The notes: generated from the sequence alone by a model not told the origin. A stretch of DNA of 64,000 bases from RGEC01 sp964626685 (GCA_964626685.1 CAZVJY010000006.1:1-64000); one strand, 5' to 3'; positions 17,231 through 26,608 are shown, counted from the first letter of the stretch. Made by a program: numbers and translations.

Positions 17231-18418
17231 ATGCCGCACATCGGTAACCGTCAGTATTTTTTACAGCATCTGGCTCAGACAAGCGATGCACCCCTTTTAC
17301 TGGAAATAGAAAGGGCTGAAGGACATTACATGTTTGATTCAGCAGGGAATAAATACCTGGATTTGATTTCCGGAATATCGGTATCTTCTTTAGGACACAG
17401 GCATCCCGCCGTGCTTGAGGCTGTAAACGAGCAGCTGAATCGTTATTTGCACATCATGGTTTACGGTGAGGTGGTCCAGTCTCCACAAATCAAGCTGGCA
17501 GAAGCATTGCGTCAGGTGTTGCCAAACCGGCTCGACAATTTTTATTTCGTAAACTCCGGAAGTGAGGCTATAGAAGGGGCCATGAAACTGGCAAAACGCT
17601 ACACGGGCCGCTCGGCATTTGTGGCGCAGACAAATGCCTATCATGGGGGTACCCAGGGGGCGCTCAGTCTTATGAGCAGCGATTATTACAGTGGCCCCTA
17701 CAAGCCGCTGTTACCGGAAATCACATTTATTGATGCAGGAGATATTGAGGCGCTGCATAGAATGGATGAAAGACCAGCTGCGGTTGTATTGGAACTCATT
17801 CAGGCTGAACGCGGTGCGATACCCGTTTCCATAGAGTATGCAAAGGCAGTGAGGGAATATTGCAGCCGCATCGGAGCCCTCATGATTATTGATGAAATTC
17901 AGACAGGAATGGGGCGCACCGGCACCATGTTTGCCTTTGAACAATATGATGTTGTTCCAGATATTCTGGTGTTGGGGAAGGCACTTGGCGGTGGTATGCC
18001 GATAGGAGCCTTCATTGCAGGCAAGGAAGTTATGAATTGTCTCTCAGAAAATCCGGTGCTTGGTCATATTACCACATTTGGTGGACATCCTGTTTGCTGC
18101 GCTGCAGCTACCGCAGCGGTCAATGTTACCGCTCAGAACCTTACGTCGTTTAATGTGGTTGAAAAAGAGATGCTTTTCCGGGAATTGCTCATACATCCAA
18201 AGATAAAAAGTGTGCAGGGAAAAGGATTGCTGATTGCAGCACACCTGGACAGCGAGGAATCCTGTAAAAAACTGATTCGCAGGGCGCTGGAACATGGAAT
18301 CTTTACAGATTGGTTTTTATACGCACCCGATGCTTTGCGAATAGCGCCGCCTCTCAGTATCACGTCTAAAGAAATCGAAGAAACTTGCAGCACACTTCTT
18401 GATTTGCTGAATGATTAA
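17231..18418 (+). CDS. Class III PLP-dependent aminotransferase
   Basis: 395 residues of the acetylornithine/ornithine/4-aminobutyrate aminotransferase group. NSGSEAIEGAMKLAKRYTGR binds the cofactor phosphate, MIIDEIQTGMGRTG holds the aspartate contacting the PLP ring nitrogen, and Lys250 in LGKALGGGMPIG is the Schiff-base lysine. The amino donor cannot be assigned from sequence alone. It begins 12 nt after aroK and is probably the last gene of the operon that starts with DUF1599. Confidence 0.92.
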   Translation: MPHIGNRQYFLQHLAQTSDAPLLLEIERAEGHYMFDSAGNKYLDLISGISVSSLGHRHPAVLEAVNEQLNRYLHIMVYGEVVQSPQIKLAEALRQVLPNRLDNFYFVNSGSEAIEGAMKLAKRYTGRSAFVAQTNAYHGGTQGALSLMSSDYYSGPYKPLLPEITFIDAGDIEALHRMDERPAAVVLELIQAERGAIPVSIEYAKAVREYCSRIGALMIIDEIQTGMGRTGTMFAFEQYDVVPDILVLGKALGGGMPIGAFIAGKEVMNCLSENPVLGHITTFGGHPVCCAAATAAVNVTAQNLTSFNVVEKEMLFRELLIHPKIKSVQGKGLLIAAHLDSEESCKKLIRRALEHGIFTDWFLYAPDALRIAPPLSITSKEIEETCSTLLDLLND

Positions 18419-18479
18419 TTTTGTTTTGGGGGTGGCCGTTGCCAAAGTTGTATAATGGGATGACAGAACAATTCAAAAA

Positions 18480-19337
18480 ATGAAAAGAATCAGATTTACA
18501 GGTGCCATTGCCATTGGATTATTGAGTTTGATATTGGTTGTGTCTTCTTGCGTAAAACTGAGTGAAAACCTCGATAATATTGCCAGTGCCGAGGATTTTG
18601 CAGCATCAGAAACGGAAGCCGCCGGATTGTTTGATATTTCAGATGACGCGAATGAAACCGGAATGCAAATGACCATAGTGCCTTCAGGTGCCAGATTCAA
18701 TTGGATTGATTCTCTAAGCGCAATCAAAGTATACGAGCTTGATTTCGGTCCACTTGGTACTGCCGAACCGAAAGGTAAATTGTGCGGAGACGGCAGATAC
18801 CGTGCAGGCAAGGTTCGCATTTCTGTAACTTTTCCCTACAATGCCGTGGGTGCCGTGGCCACGATTAAAACAAACGCAACAGATCCTTTCTATAGTGGGG
18901 ACGGTTTCAATATGACGCAGGTGGTTACCGATATTTCCATCAAACGCACCGCTACCTACAGTTTCGAAATGATTGTCAATAGCAGTGAGCTGATATTCAG
19001 TGATGGTAAAACATCAACCCACCAAGGAACCCGCAATGTGACCAAAATATCTGGGCAAACCACACCTGGAGTTTGGGGCGATGAGTATGAAGTTACCGGC
19101 AGTGGCAGTGGTGTAAACCGTGAAGGAGATGCTTATTTCTGGAATATTACAGCGCCTTTGCTAAAAAGACTTCAGTTGGGATGCGCCCGCACTTTTGTGA
19201 AAGGAGTAATATCTATAAAGAACGAAAATGCCGGCAAAAGCCTGGATGTGGATTTTGATCCTTACAACAATGCAGCCTGTGACCGCACAGCAAAAGCAAT
19301 TGTAGGAAGCCGCAGCGTCATTTTCACAGTGCGCTGA
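18480..19337 (+). CDS. Predicted lipoprotein, paralogue of the next gene
   Basis: 285 residues. The signal peptide ends in a lipobox-like VSSC, so the mature protein should be lipid-anchored. I recognise no family. The last 35 residues contain FDPYNNAACDRTAKAIVG, which matches NFNPFGNAACDPVVKFISG in the following gene, so the two are probably distant paralogues. Two forms of this CD-containing strand close many Bacteroidota surface lipoproteins. The gap to the next start is 42 nt. Confidence 0.75.
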   Translation: MKRIRFTGAIAIGLLSLILVVSSCVKLSENLDNIASAEDFAASETEAAGLFDISDDANETGMQMTIVPSGARFNWIDSLSAIKVYELDFGPLGTAEPKGKLCGDGRYRAGKVRISVTFPYNAVGAVATIKTNATDPFYSGDGFNMTQVVTDISIKRTATYSFEMIVNSSELIFSDGKTSTHQGTRNVTKISGQTTPGVWGDEYEVTGSGSGVNREGDAYFWNITAPLLKRLQLGCARTFVKGVISIKNENAGKSLDVDFDPYNNAACDRTAKAIVGSRSVIFTVR

Positions 19338-19367
19338 TATAGAATGACAAAAACCGTACGTAAAGCT

Positions 19368-19375
19368 TATTTTTG
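19368..19375 (+). promoter_or_regulatory. Bacteroidota -7 element before the second lipoprotein
   Basis: TATTTTTG matches TAnnTTTG exactly and ends 4 nt before the ATG at 19380. If used, the transcript would be nearly leaderless. Confidence 0.5.
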
Positions 19376-19379
19376 TCAA

Positions 19380-20135
19380 ATGCGCCATCTGATTTTATTG
19401 ACTGCACTATTCTGCTTATTTGTGGGTTGTCGAAAGACAGAGGAGATTGGCAGCTCATTTCAGCCAGCTGTAGACAATGCAGAAGCGTTTCAGGGTGTTG
19501 CTGCGCATGCATTTATTCCTGTAGCCGAAGTCTTGCGCGACTGGGGAAATTCCAGAGCCGCTGTGCCTGTTGTGCAGCTTACAGATAGCGGTGTTTGGTT
19601 TGATTACAAAGACGGTATTGTATGCACAGACGGACTGACTCGAAAGGGAAAATGTATTGTAAAAAACGGATTTTCGATGACCGCATTTGAAGATACCTGC
19701 TGGTTTTCTGCTTCTTCAGCAGACAGCTTTGCTGTGATGTCATCCAAAGGTCCTGTGTATTTTTCAGGCAAATTAAAACTCATTCAATCTTCTGCCTACG
19801 GGATATTGATAGAAGGCAATGCCGATATTAGGAAACAGGATGAACAATTTTCTATGATCATAGATGGATTGATTGAACTTGATCCGGAAGGACAAACCAC
19901 CCGAAGTGCCAAATTCAAGGCTCACTGGTATGCGGATGTGAGACTTTTCGGAGCAGAAATGTTTCATTATGAAGTAATCAGAGAGCGTAGCTGTTTTCCT
20001 AGTTTCTCCCGAGGAAACGGGCATAATCCAAACTATTCGGTCACTGTAAATTTTAATCCTTTTGGCAATGCCGCCTGCGATCCTGTTGTGAAGTTTATTT
20101 CCGGCAGGGAAGAATGGCTGGTTGATTTATGGTAA
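19380..20135 (+). CDS. Predicted lipoprotein, paralogue of the preceding gene
   Basis: About 251 residues from the ATG at 19380, chosen because MRHLILLTALFCLFVGC is a compact lipoprotein signal; an ATG at 19344 would add 12 residues. No known domain is seen. The C-terminus (NFNPFGNAACDPVVKFISG) mirrors that of the upstream lipoprotein. The gene ends 9 nt inside the convergent HsdR_N-like gene. Confidence 0.72.
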   Translation: MRHLILLTALFCLFVGCRKTEEIGSSFQPAVDNAEAFQGVAAHAFIPVAEVLRDWGNSRAAVPVVQLTDSGVWFDYKDGIVCTDGLTRKGKCIVKNGFSMTAFEDTCWFSASSADSFAVMSSKGPVYFSGKLKLIQSSAYGILIEGNADIRKQDEQFSMIIDGLIELDPEGQTTRSAKFKAHWYADVRLFGAEMFHYEVIRERSCFPSFSRGNGHNPNYSVTVNFNPFGNAACDPVVKFISGREEWLVDLW

Positions 20136-20573
20136 TCCGCAGAGAGTCAATGGGGCCTCGGAAGGTTTTAGGTTATTGTTTTCCATAAGCAGCCACGCAT
20201 GTTGAATGCCATTGGTTACCCACAGCCACGGACAATTGTATGATTTATTGTAAACGGCTGCCTGAAGTATGGTTTCGGAAGTGAGTTTAACATGGGGTGC
20301 CTTTACTTCCACGAGGCAGGCAAACGGCCTTTCACTGCAGGAAACCATGACGTCAAAACGTTTTTTCAACCCGTTGTAGCTCAGTTCTCTTTCTACAGAA
20401 ATGAGCGAAAAGGCAATATGATAACAGTGATGCAGGTGCTGAATTACGTGCTGTCTTACCCATTCTTCGGGTGTAAGGGGGATAAATTTTTTTCTTACCG
20501 GGTCAAAAATCTGCTTTTTTTGTCCTTCGGATTGGATCGTGAACCCGTATTCGGGGAATAATAGCGCTTCCAA
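20127..20573 (-). CDS. HsdR N-terminal-like PD-(D/E)XK protein
   Basis: About 148 residues with a stand-alone type I restriction enzyme R-subunit N-terminal fold. TPEEWVRQHVIQHL is the family's entry helix; KRFDVMV followed by CLVEVKAP gives the D...ExK nuclease-like core. No helicase, M or S subunit is nearby, so this is not a restriction system. In Bacteroidota the gene regularly lies divergent to holA, as here, which hints at a role in DNA metabolism. No ATG exists: TTG at 20573 or TTG at 20600 must start it, and the former avoids overlapping holA. Confidence 0.85.
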   Translation of the reverse strand: MEALLFPEYGFTIQSEGQKKQIFDPVRKKFIPLTPEEWVRQHVIQHLHHCYHIAFSLISVERELSYNGLKKRFDVMVSCSERPFACLVEVKAPHVKLTSETILQAAVYNKSYNCPWLWVTNGIQHAWLLMENNNLKPSEAPLTLCGLP

Positions 20574-20593
20574 GGCCGTGAAATTAGCTAAAA

Positions 20594-21613
20594 ATGGCAA
20601 AACAGACCGGAACTATCGACCAATTTCTCAGTCTTAGCAAACGATTTGCTTCAAAAGACTGGTCACCGTTGATTTTACTGCAAGGTGATGAAACCTGGTT
20701 TGTTGATGCCCTTACTTCTCAAATTGAGGAGGGAGTACTTTCCCCGGCGGAGCGCAGTTTTAATCAAACCATTTTATATGGTAAGGATACCAAGCCCAAT
20801 GAACTGGCAGGTATTGTTCGGCGATATCCCATGATGAGCAATTATCAGCTGGTAATACTGAAAGAAGCCCAACAGCTCGATGATTGGGAGGTTTTACTGC
20901 CATATCTTGAATCGCCACTGCCCAGCACAATTTTTGTGATGGCATTTAAAAATGCCAAAATGGACAGCCGCACTAAAGTATACAAAGCAATTTCAAAGGG
21001 CATTGTCTTTACTGCGGAAAAACTCCGTGATTACCAGGTTAAAGGGTGGATACCCCAGTTTTGTCACCTCAAAGGGCGAAGCATTGACAACAGTGCGGTA
21101 GAAATGCTGGTAGACCTGCTGGGCGCAGATTTAACACTGATTCACAATGAGCTTGAGAAAATGTTTATCACTGTCAAGGATGAATTTATTCGCCAGCATC
21201 ATGTGGAAGAGCAGGTTGGATTTAACAGGGAATACAACGTTTTTGAGCTGCAATCAGCCCTTGGAATGAAAGACTTTAACCGCAGCATCCAGATTGCGCA
21301 CCAGATGGGGGTGCGTGCCGAGAAAGGGGAAATACACCGCATTGTATCTGTATTGTATGGATTTTTCAACAAGGTGGTTTCGGCCCATTACTTTTTAACA
21401 AAGACAGACCAGGAAATGGCTGCAGGACTTGGAGTCAATCCCTATTTTGTAAAAGACTACCGAACGGCGGCTCGCAATTATACCCTTCATGACTTGGAAA
21501 AAGCTCTTGGTCAGATAAAATACCTCGATTTGCGCTTGAAAGGGCTGCACCGCGGCACTGCAGGAGATGGCGATCTTTTAGTGGAAGCTGTTCTGGCTAT
21601 TTTGAAAAACTAA
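20594..21613 (+). CDS. holA: DNA polymerase III subunit delta
   Basis: 339 residues, the delta subunit of the clamp loader, which opens the beta clamp. N-terminal LILLQGDETWFVDAL is the P-loop-less ATPase-fold start typical of delta; MDSRTKVYKAI and the C-terminal collar segment with KYLDLRLKG fit the family. Starts with ATG at 20594, 20 nt from the divergent HsdR_N-like start. Confidence 0.92.
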   Translation: MAKQTGTIDQFLSLSKRFASKDWSPLILLQGDETWFVDALTSQIEEGVLSPAERSFNQTILYGKDTKPNELAGIVRRYPMMSNYQLVILKEAQQLDDWEVLLPYLESPLPSTIFVMAFKNAKMDSRTKVYKAISKGIVFTAEKLRDYQVKGWIPQFCHLKGRSIDNSAVEMLVDLLGADLTLIHNELEKMFITVKDEFIRQHHVEEQVGFNREYNVFELQSALGMKDFNRSIQIAHQMGVRAEKGEIHRIVSVLYGFFNKVVSAHYFLTKTDQEMAAGLGVNPYFVKDYRTAARNYTLHDLEKALGQIKYLDLRLKGLHRGTAGDGDLLVEAVLAILKN

Positions 21614-21684
21614 TTTATTCTATCCATAGTTTTGGATTAGTATGTAAAAAAAATGTTAATTTGCAATGATTATCATCAACAACT

Positions 21685-23637
21685 ATGAAGAAACTATACT
21701 TTTTAATGGGACTTACCGGCGTTCTCTTGAATCTGAACGCACAGGGAGTCAGGACGCCTTATCAACCAAACAATTCGGCGCGTCTGGAAACAAGCCGTAA
21801 CAATGTATTCCACGACATCCTTGGTGCCGGTGGAAATGCAAATGGAAAAAAGATCAATTCACGCGGTGTTACTTACAGCAACTTTATCAAAATTGGTGCT
21901 ACCTACTATGATTTGCAGAGTAACTACGCCATGCCACACCGTCTGGTAATGCATCCCAACGGTTCCATTTCGGCAACCTGGACAACCAGCGCAAATGATT
22001 TTTCAGGTTTTCCTCAGCGCGGTTCAGGGTATAATTTCAGAAATGCTACTTTGGGAAATAAATGGTATGCAAGCGATAGCAACAGGGTGGAGTCTACAAC
22101 CCGCACAGGCTGGCCAAACATTGGTGTTCTTCGTAACGGAAATGAATTTATAATCGGTCACGAAGCAACCAACGGCGGATTTGCAATCACCAAAAACAAT
22201 GGTCCCGGCACACGCCCTTCATTGAGCAAGAATATTCTTTCAGAAGCTCCCTACAAGCCTATTTGGGCCAGAACTGCCAATGATGGTGATACCATTCACC
22301 TTATTTGCAGCTACACAGACTCAGCTCAGCCAGGGGAAAAGCGTGCACCTCGCAGAAAGGGTATTTTTGCACCCATGGTATATAGCCGCAGCGTGAATGC
22401 CGGCGATAACTGGGATATTCAGCACCAGATGTTGCCCGATTATGACAGTATGCTCACCACCAATGGCGGTTCCGATCAGTATGCCATTGATGCCAAAGGC
22501 AAAACCGTTGCAATCGTGAATGCGGATAAATTTCAGGGTGTAATCCTGTGGAAATCAACCGATGCAGGTGCCACATTCCAGAGAATTATTGTGGATACAT
22601 TTAAATATGCACCTTACACTGCCAAGAAGCTTATGCTGGATACTCCGTTTACGAATGATGGAACCTGCGACGTAATAATCGACAATAATGGCAAAGTGCA
22701 CGTTTTCTGGGGTATTGGCCGCGTGGGTGATGTAGATACTACCGATGAGTTTTATACTGATTATTTTGCCGTACAGGGAATCGGTTACTGGAACGAAACC
22801 ATTGGAATCGGTCAGTCAATCGTAGATCCGGTTGCCTTTGACAGGGATGGAAGCGGAACCATTGCTTTGGATGCCGCTACATATTATGGTCTGCAAAATG
22901 GTAACCTGCCAACACCTGCGGGATCAGCTTCTCCGTTGTCGCACGCTGCCCGCTTAACCAATACCAGCCCAATGCGTCAGCCTAATGCTGCCATTGATGA
23001 TAACGGAAATATCTACTGCGTATTCTCAGTTCCTATCGAAAGCGACGTTTACGATCTGGGTGGAAACTACCGCGATATTGCTATCGTAAGCAGCACAGAC
23101 GGAGGATTAAACTGGAGTAGCCCACAAAACCTGACCCAGGTTCTTACCCGTGAAGATGATTTTCCTTCAGTTGCCCGCAGAGCCAATGGCTTCCTACACC
23201 TGATGTGGCAGCAGGATGCTATTCCTGGCAACAACCTTAGCAATAACAATGCGAATGCCCAGAACCACCCAGCCATTCTCAATGATATCTTCTATCAGGC
23301 TATCCCTGTGAATGATATTCTTACCAATAAAATCGGCATGATTTGGGGTGTTAATGTTGATAAGCCCAATACAGGTGAGGTAATGCTGGTAAATCAGAAT
23401 TATCCCAATCCTTTTAATGGCGTTTCCAATGTACTGGTTTGGATGTCTGCCCCCGGCGACATCAAACTGGAGGTGCGCAATACAGCAGGAATGCTGGTAC
23501 ACAGCAACACATTCTCCGGTTTAAACCGTGGAAACCACATTCTGCCTATCGATGCGAGCGAATTGTCTGCAGGTGTTTACACCTACAGCCTTATCAGCGG
23601 TGGCAGCAAAGTGAGCCGCACCATGATGGTTCACTGA
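21685..23637 (+). CDS. T9SS-sorted exported protein with sialidase-like beta propeller
   Basis: 650 residues. A signal peptide ends near LNLNAQG. The central part has BNR/sialidase-like propeller strands with Asp-box-like turns, for example SRSVNAGDNWDI, KSTDAGATFQRI and SSTDGGLNWSSP. The last 80 residues are a T9SS type A sorting domain (NYPNPFNGVSN ... LSAGVYTYSL). The protein should be exported and attached to or released from the surface. Catalytic sialidase residues cannot be confirmed by eye. It has its own near-consensus promoter (TTG at 21632, TAATTTG at 21657-21663) and a strong terminator. Confidence 0.87.
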   Translation: MKKLYFLMGLTGVLLNLNAQGVRTPYQPNNSARLETSRNNVFHDILGAGGNANGKKINSRGVTYSNFIKIGATYYDLQSNYAMPHRLVMHPNGSISATWTTSANDFSGFPQRGSGYNFRNATLGNKWYASDSNRVESTTRTGWPNIGVLRNGNEFIIGHEATNGGFAITKNNGPGTRPSLSKNILSEAPYKPIWARTANDGDTIHLICSYTDSAQPGEKRAPRRKGIFAPMVYSRSVNAGDNWDIQHQMLPDYDSMLTTNGGSDQYAIDAKGKTVAIVNADKFQGVILWKSTDAGATFQRIIVDTFKYAPYTAKKLMLDTPFTNDGTCDVIIDNNGKVHVFWGIGRVGDVDTTDEFYTDYFAVQGIGYWNETIGIGQSIVDPVAFDRDGSGTIALDAATYYGLQNGNLPTPAGSASPLSHAARLTNTSPMRQPNAAIDDNGNIYCVFSVPIESDVYDLGGNYRDIAIVSSTDGGLNWSSPQNLTQVLTREDDFPSVARRANGFLHLMWQQDAIPGNNLSNNNANAQNHPAILNDIFYQAIPVNDILTNKIGMIWGVNVDKPNTGEVMLVNQNYPNPFNGVSNVLVWMSAPGDIKLEVRNTAGMLVHSNTFSGLNRGNHILPIDASELSAGVYTYSLISGGSKVSRTMMVH

Positions 23638-23661
23638 TAACCTAACACAGTCAAGAATGAG

Positions 23662-23688
23662 AAAGGCCTTCTTCGGAAGGCCTTTTTA
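23662..23688 (+). terminator. Rho-independent terminator
   Basis: A perfect 10-bp stem AAAGGCCTTC / GAAGGCCTTT closes a TTCG tetraloop and is followed by TTATT. It lies 25 nt after the T9SS gene stop. The T-run is short, but the stem is very stable. Confidence 0.85.
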
Positions 23689-23705
23689 TTGCCTATTTTT
23701 GCCTT

Positions 23706-23918
23706 ATGTTCAAAACCGGTTTTTTCTATCATTTTCTTACTGCCGTTGTCTTTATCGGTATGGGAGCTTACTTTATTACTTTAAATCCTTCTGTACTCGA
23801 AATCAGAGGAATCAATCCCATCTGGTTTGGAGGGATTTTACTGATATGGGGTATTTTTCGTGGAGTAAACGGCTATCTGATGATGCGCAAAAGGAGAAAT
23901 GCTGAAAATGAAAAATAG
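23706..23918 (+). CDS. Small two-helix membrane protein
   Basis: 70 residues with two hydrophobic segments (about 8-26 and 38-57) and a basic tail (MMRKRRNAENEK). Function unknown. Its stop lies 8-20 nt inside the following PstS-like gene, depending on that gene's start, so the two are probably cotranslated. Confidence 0.65.
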   Translation: MFKTGFFYHFLTAVVFIGMGAYFITLNPSVLEIRGINPIWFGGILLIWGIFRGVNGYLMMRKRRNAENEK

Positions 23919-24801
23919 TCTGTGGTTGCTTACCACGCTTGTATTCGCAGCCTGCTCTAATTATGATTATCAGGGCGCCGGCAAGGATGTTCCAACCGCC
24001 GGCAAAGTGAATGTATGGGCAGATTTTTCGGATTCTCTCATGCTTACACAAATGAAAGATGTTTTCGAATCCAAATACCCCAAGGCAGATATTCAGTTTA
24101 CGTTTGCTTCCGAAACCGATATTCTCAAAGCTGTTAATGAGGGTGTCTGCCGAATATGCATTCTTCACCGCGATTTCTTTGAACAGGAGAAAGAGGCGCT
24201 TGAAAATAGAAACTTTAAGGTTAGAAGTGTAAAGTTTGCCAAATCTTCCATTGCACTCGTAGCCAATCGTAATTCAACATTTAATTCAATCAGCGAATCT
24301 GAATTGAAAGCCTTATTGTCCGGGCGAACTGGTTTCGCCTCACAGAAATTGTGTTTTGACAAAAAAGGAGGTAATAATTACATGTATTTTTACAGACGTT
24401 ATCAATTAAATAAGCAATTTCAGTCCAATGTTGTTTCCCTTTTAGGTCCATATGCCGTTATAGATTGGGTATCCAAGCACCCTGAATTTATAGGTTTTGT
24501 GGGTGTGAATACCATTGCAGATAAAACCGATACGATGGCCCTGCATTATCAGCGGAAAGTAAAAATCTTACAGGTAAGCACCGATTCCACAGGTGTTTCA
24601 TATCCGTTTCAATCTCAGATGTATACAAGGCAATATCCATTTATTCAGGATGTGTATATCCATGATCTGCAAGGTTATTCAGGGCTTGGTAGCGGATTTG
24701 CCGCATGGGTTTGTTCACAATCGGGTCAGATTCTGGTTAAAAAAAGCGGTCTTTTGCCCTGTTTTGATGCAGGAAGAACGGTAGAAGTTGACACAGAATA
24801 A
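23908..24801 (+). CDS. PstS-like substrate-binding lipoprotein
   Basis: About 297 residues from the ATG at 23908 (an ATG at 23899 adds 3). The signal MKNSLWLLTTLVFAAC is a lipobox. The body resembles the periplasmic phosphate-binding (PBP-like) domain: an N-terminal strand KVNVWADFSDSL, a central SKHPEFIGFVGVNTI and a terminal region GSGFAAWVCSQSGQIL that matches the PstS closing pattern. No pstCAB genes are near. In many Bacteroidota such proteins sit between TonB/ExbD genes and a TPR protein; only the TPR neighbour is visible here. Confidence 0.82.
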   Translation: MKNSLWLLTTLVFAACSNYDYQGAGKDVPTAGKVNVWADFSDSLMLTQMKDVFESKYPKADIQFTFASETDILKAVNEGVCRICILHRDFFEQEKEALENRNFKVRSVKFAKSSIALVANRNSTFNSISESELKALLSGRTGFASQKLCFDKKGGNNYMYFYRRYQLNKQFQSNVVSLLGPYAVIDWVSKHPEFIGFVGVNTIADKTDTMALHYQRKVKILQVSTDSTGVSYPFQSQMYTRQYPFIQDVYIHDLQGYSGLGSGFAAWVCSQSGQILVKKSGLLPCFDAGRTVEVDTE

Positions 24802-24867
24802 TAAATTTGGATTAATTTTTGATTTAGTGTTCGTAAACCGTTCAACTTATATTTTTTTTGCACCAAA

Positions 24868-26556
24868 ATGAAAGCACTGTTATTCACATTGGCCACGGCC
24901 GGAGTATACTTCCTGCAGGCCCAAAGCATTGAACAGGGAAGAAGACAAACCCGCAACGAACAGTATGAAGATGCTGCCAGGACATTCGATGCCATGATTG
25001 CCAAAAAGCCCAAGGTGGGAGAGCCCTATTACTGGGCAGGTATTAATTTGCTAGAATCCGGAGACACAGCGTCAGCTAAAGCCATGTTTGAGAAAGGTTT
25101 GCAAATGATGCCAAAATACTTGGTTAACAACATAGGCTTGGGGCATATTGCCCTCAGACAGGGAAATGTTAACGAAGCAGAAAATCAATTTGCTGCTGCC
25201 AGAAAGTCAGGTAAAAAACTACTGCCATTGGTAAATCGTGAAATTGGCAGAGCCTATTTGATGGTACAGTATGCTTCTCCGGCAAGTCTGAGAAGCTATG
25301 CAGATAAAGCCGCTGCCAGTCTGAAACAGGCCTCAGAAACGGATTACGAAGCCCAGCTGCTGCTTGGAGATGCCTATCTGGTAATACACAAGGGAGATGC
25401 TTCCTTATCCATCGAACAATATACCGTTTCCGGATACATGAACGAATCGGACCCACGTTCAAAACTGAGGCAGGGTATGGTTTATCAGCGTGTAGGTAAC
25501 TATGATGTTGCTTTGAATCAGATAAACGAAGCCCTCAAGATTGATAAAGATTTTGCGCCTGCCTTCAGACAAAAGGCCGATATCTTTAACCTCATGAAAA
25601 AGCGCGATAGTACAGTGTTTTACTACAAAGAATATTTAAAGCGCAATAACAATATCTCCGCCCGTAAAATGTATGCACAGGCACTTTTTCTTGCCGGTGA
25701 TTATGATGAAGCCATTGCCGAGGCAAAAAGTATCCTTGAACAGCAGGAAAAGGCAGGTTCAAAGCTATTTACCAATTTGTACGGTGTAATCGCCTACGCC
25801 TATGCGCAAAAAAATGATACTGCAAGAGCCACCAATCAGGCCGGTTTGGATTACTTTGATCTGTATGAAACCAAGCATGTGAAGAATCTCAACCGTCCTT
25901 TGTCTCCGCAAGAAAACTTTATCAAGGCAAATCTTCTGGGCCGACTTGGCCAAAGCGATGTAGCATACGATATCCATATCAGTGTAATTAGCGATACAGC
26001 CCGTTGTCCTGCCATATGGTATCAGCAGCTGCAGGATTTCTACACCGGCAAAAAGCAATGGGATAGAGCAGTTACTGTGATTGAATGGAAGCGATTGAAA
26101 AACAACGGGCTTGAGAACAAGGATTTATTTTATTTGGGAAATGCGCAACTCAATGCAGGACAGTATCAAAAGGCCATTGCTACCTACACGCAACTTGTGG
26201 GTAAGGATTCTTCGGCTGTGCAGGGTTATTATAAAATCGCCCAGACCTATGATGCAATGGATCCTTCAGACTCAACAGGTAAAGCATCTGCTGCTTATCT
26301 GGTTTGGATGGATCGCTTGAATGCCGATCAAAAGGTCAAATACAAGCAAACCATGCTGATGGCTTATAATCGTATGCAAACCGCAGCCAGAGGCCGAAAA
26401 CAATGGGATAAGTGCGCTGAATATCTTGGTAAAATGATAGAACTGGCTCCTGAAGATGAGAATATTAAAAAAGACAAGGAAGCCGTTGACAACTTCATAA
26501 AAAAACAGGCCCAGCGTCAGCAGAAGAAAACCACTGCTCCCGGTGCCAAGCCATAA
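24868..26556 (+). CDS. Exported tetratricopeptide repeat protein
   Basis: 562 residues with a signal peptide (to about residue 18) and repeated 34-residue TPR helices throughout, such as AKAMFEKGLQMMPKYLVNN, ALNQINEALKIDKDFAP and KAIATYTQLVGKDSSAV. The C-terminus is basic and glutamine-rich. It should act as a periplasmic scaffold. It follows the PstS-like lipoprotein by 66 nt and may be cotranscribed. A strong terminator closes the unit. Confidence 0.87.
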   Translation: MKALLFTLATAGVYFLQAQSIEQGRRQTRNEQYEDAARTFDAMIAKKPKVGEPYYWAGINLLESGDTASAKAMFEKGLQMMPKYLVNNIGLGHIALRQGNVNEAENQFAAARKSGKKLLPLVNREIGRAYLMVQYASPASLRSYADKAAASLKQASETDYEAQLLLGDAYLVIHKGDASLSIEQYTVSGYMNESDPRSKLRQGMVYQRVGNYDVALNQINEALKIDKDFAPAFRQKADIFNLMKKRDSTVFYYKEYLKRNNNISARKMYAQALFLAGDYDEAIAEAKSILEQQEKAGSKLFTNLYGVIAYAYAQKNDTARATNQAGLDYFDLYETKHVKNLNRPLSPQENFIKANLLGRLGQSDVAYDIHISVISDTARCPAIWYQQLQDFYTGKKQWDRAVTVIEWKRLKNNGLENKDLFYLGNAQLNAGQYQKAIATYTQLVGKDSSAVQGYYKIAQTYDAMDPSDSTGKASAAYLVWMDRLNADQKVKYKQTMLMAYNRMQTAARGRKQWDKCAEYLGKMIELAPEDENIKKDKEAVDNFIKKQAQRQQKKTTAPGAKP

Positions 26557-26579
26557 TTCATAAAATAGCCATATTTTTG

Positions 26580-26608
26580 AGGCCTGCTAGGAATTAGCAG
26601 GCCTTTTT
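26580..26608 (+). terminator. Rho-independent terminator after the TPR gene
   Basis: A perfect 10-bp stem AGGCCTGCTA / TAGCAGGCCT with a 5-nt loop (GGAAT) is followed by TTTT. The next same-strand gene begins only about 17 nt beyond. Confidence 0.88.

Noticed and set aside
20127..20573. Type I restriction-modification system
   Set aside because: Only the HsdR N-terminal-like domain is present; no helicase, methylase or specificity gene adjoins it.
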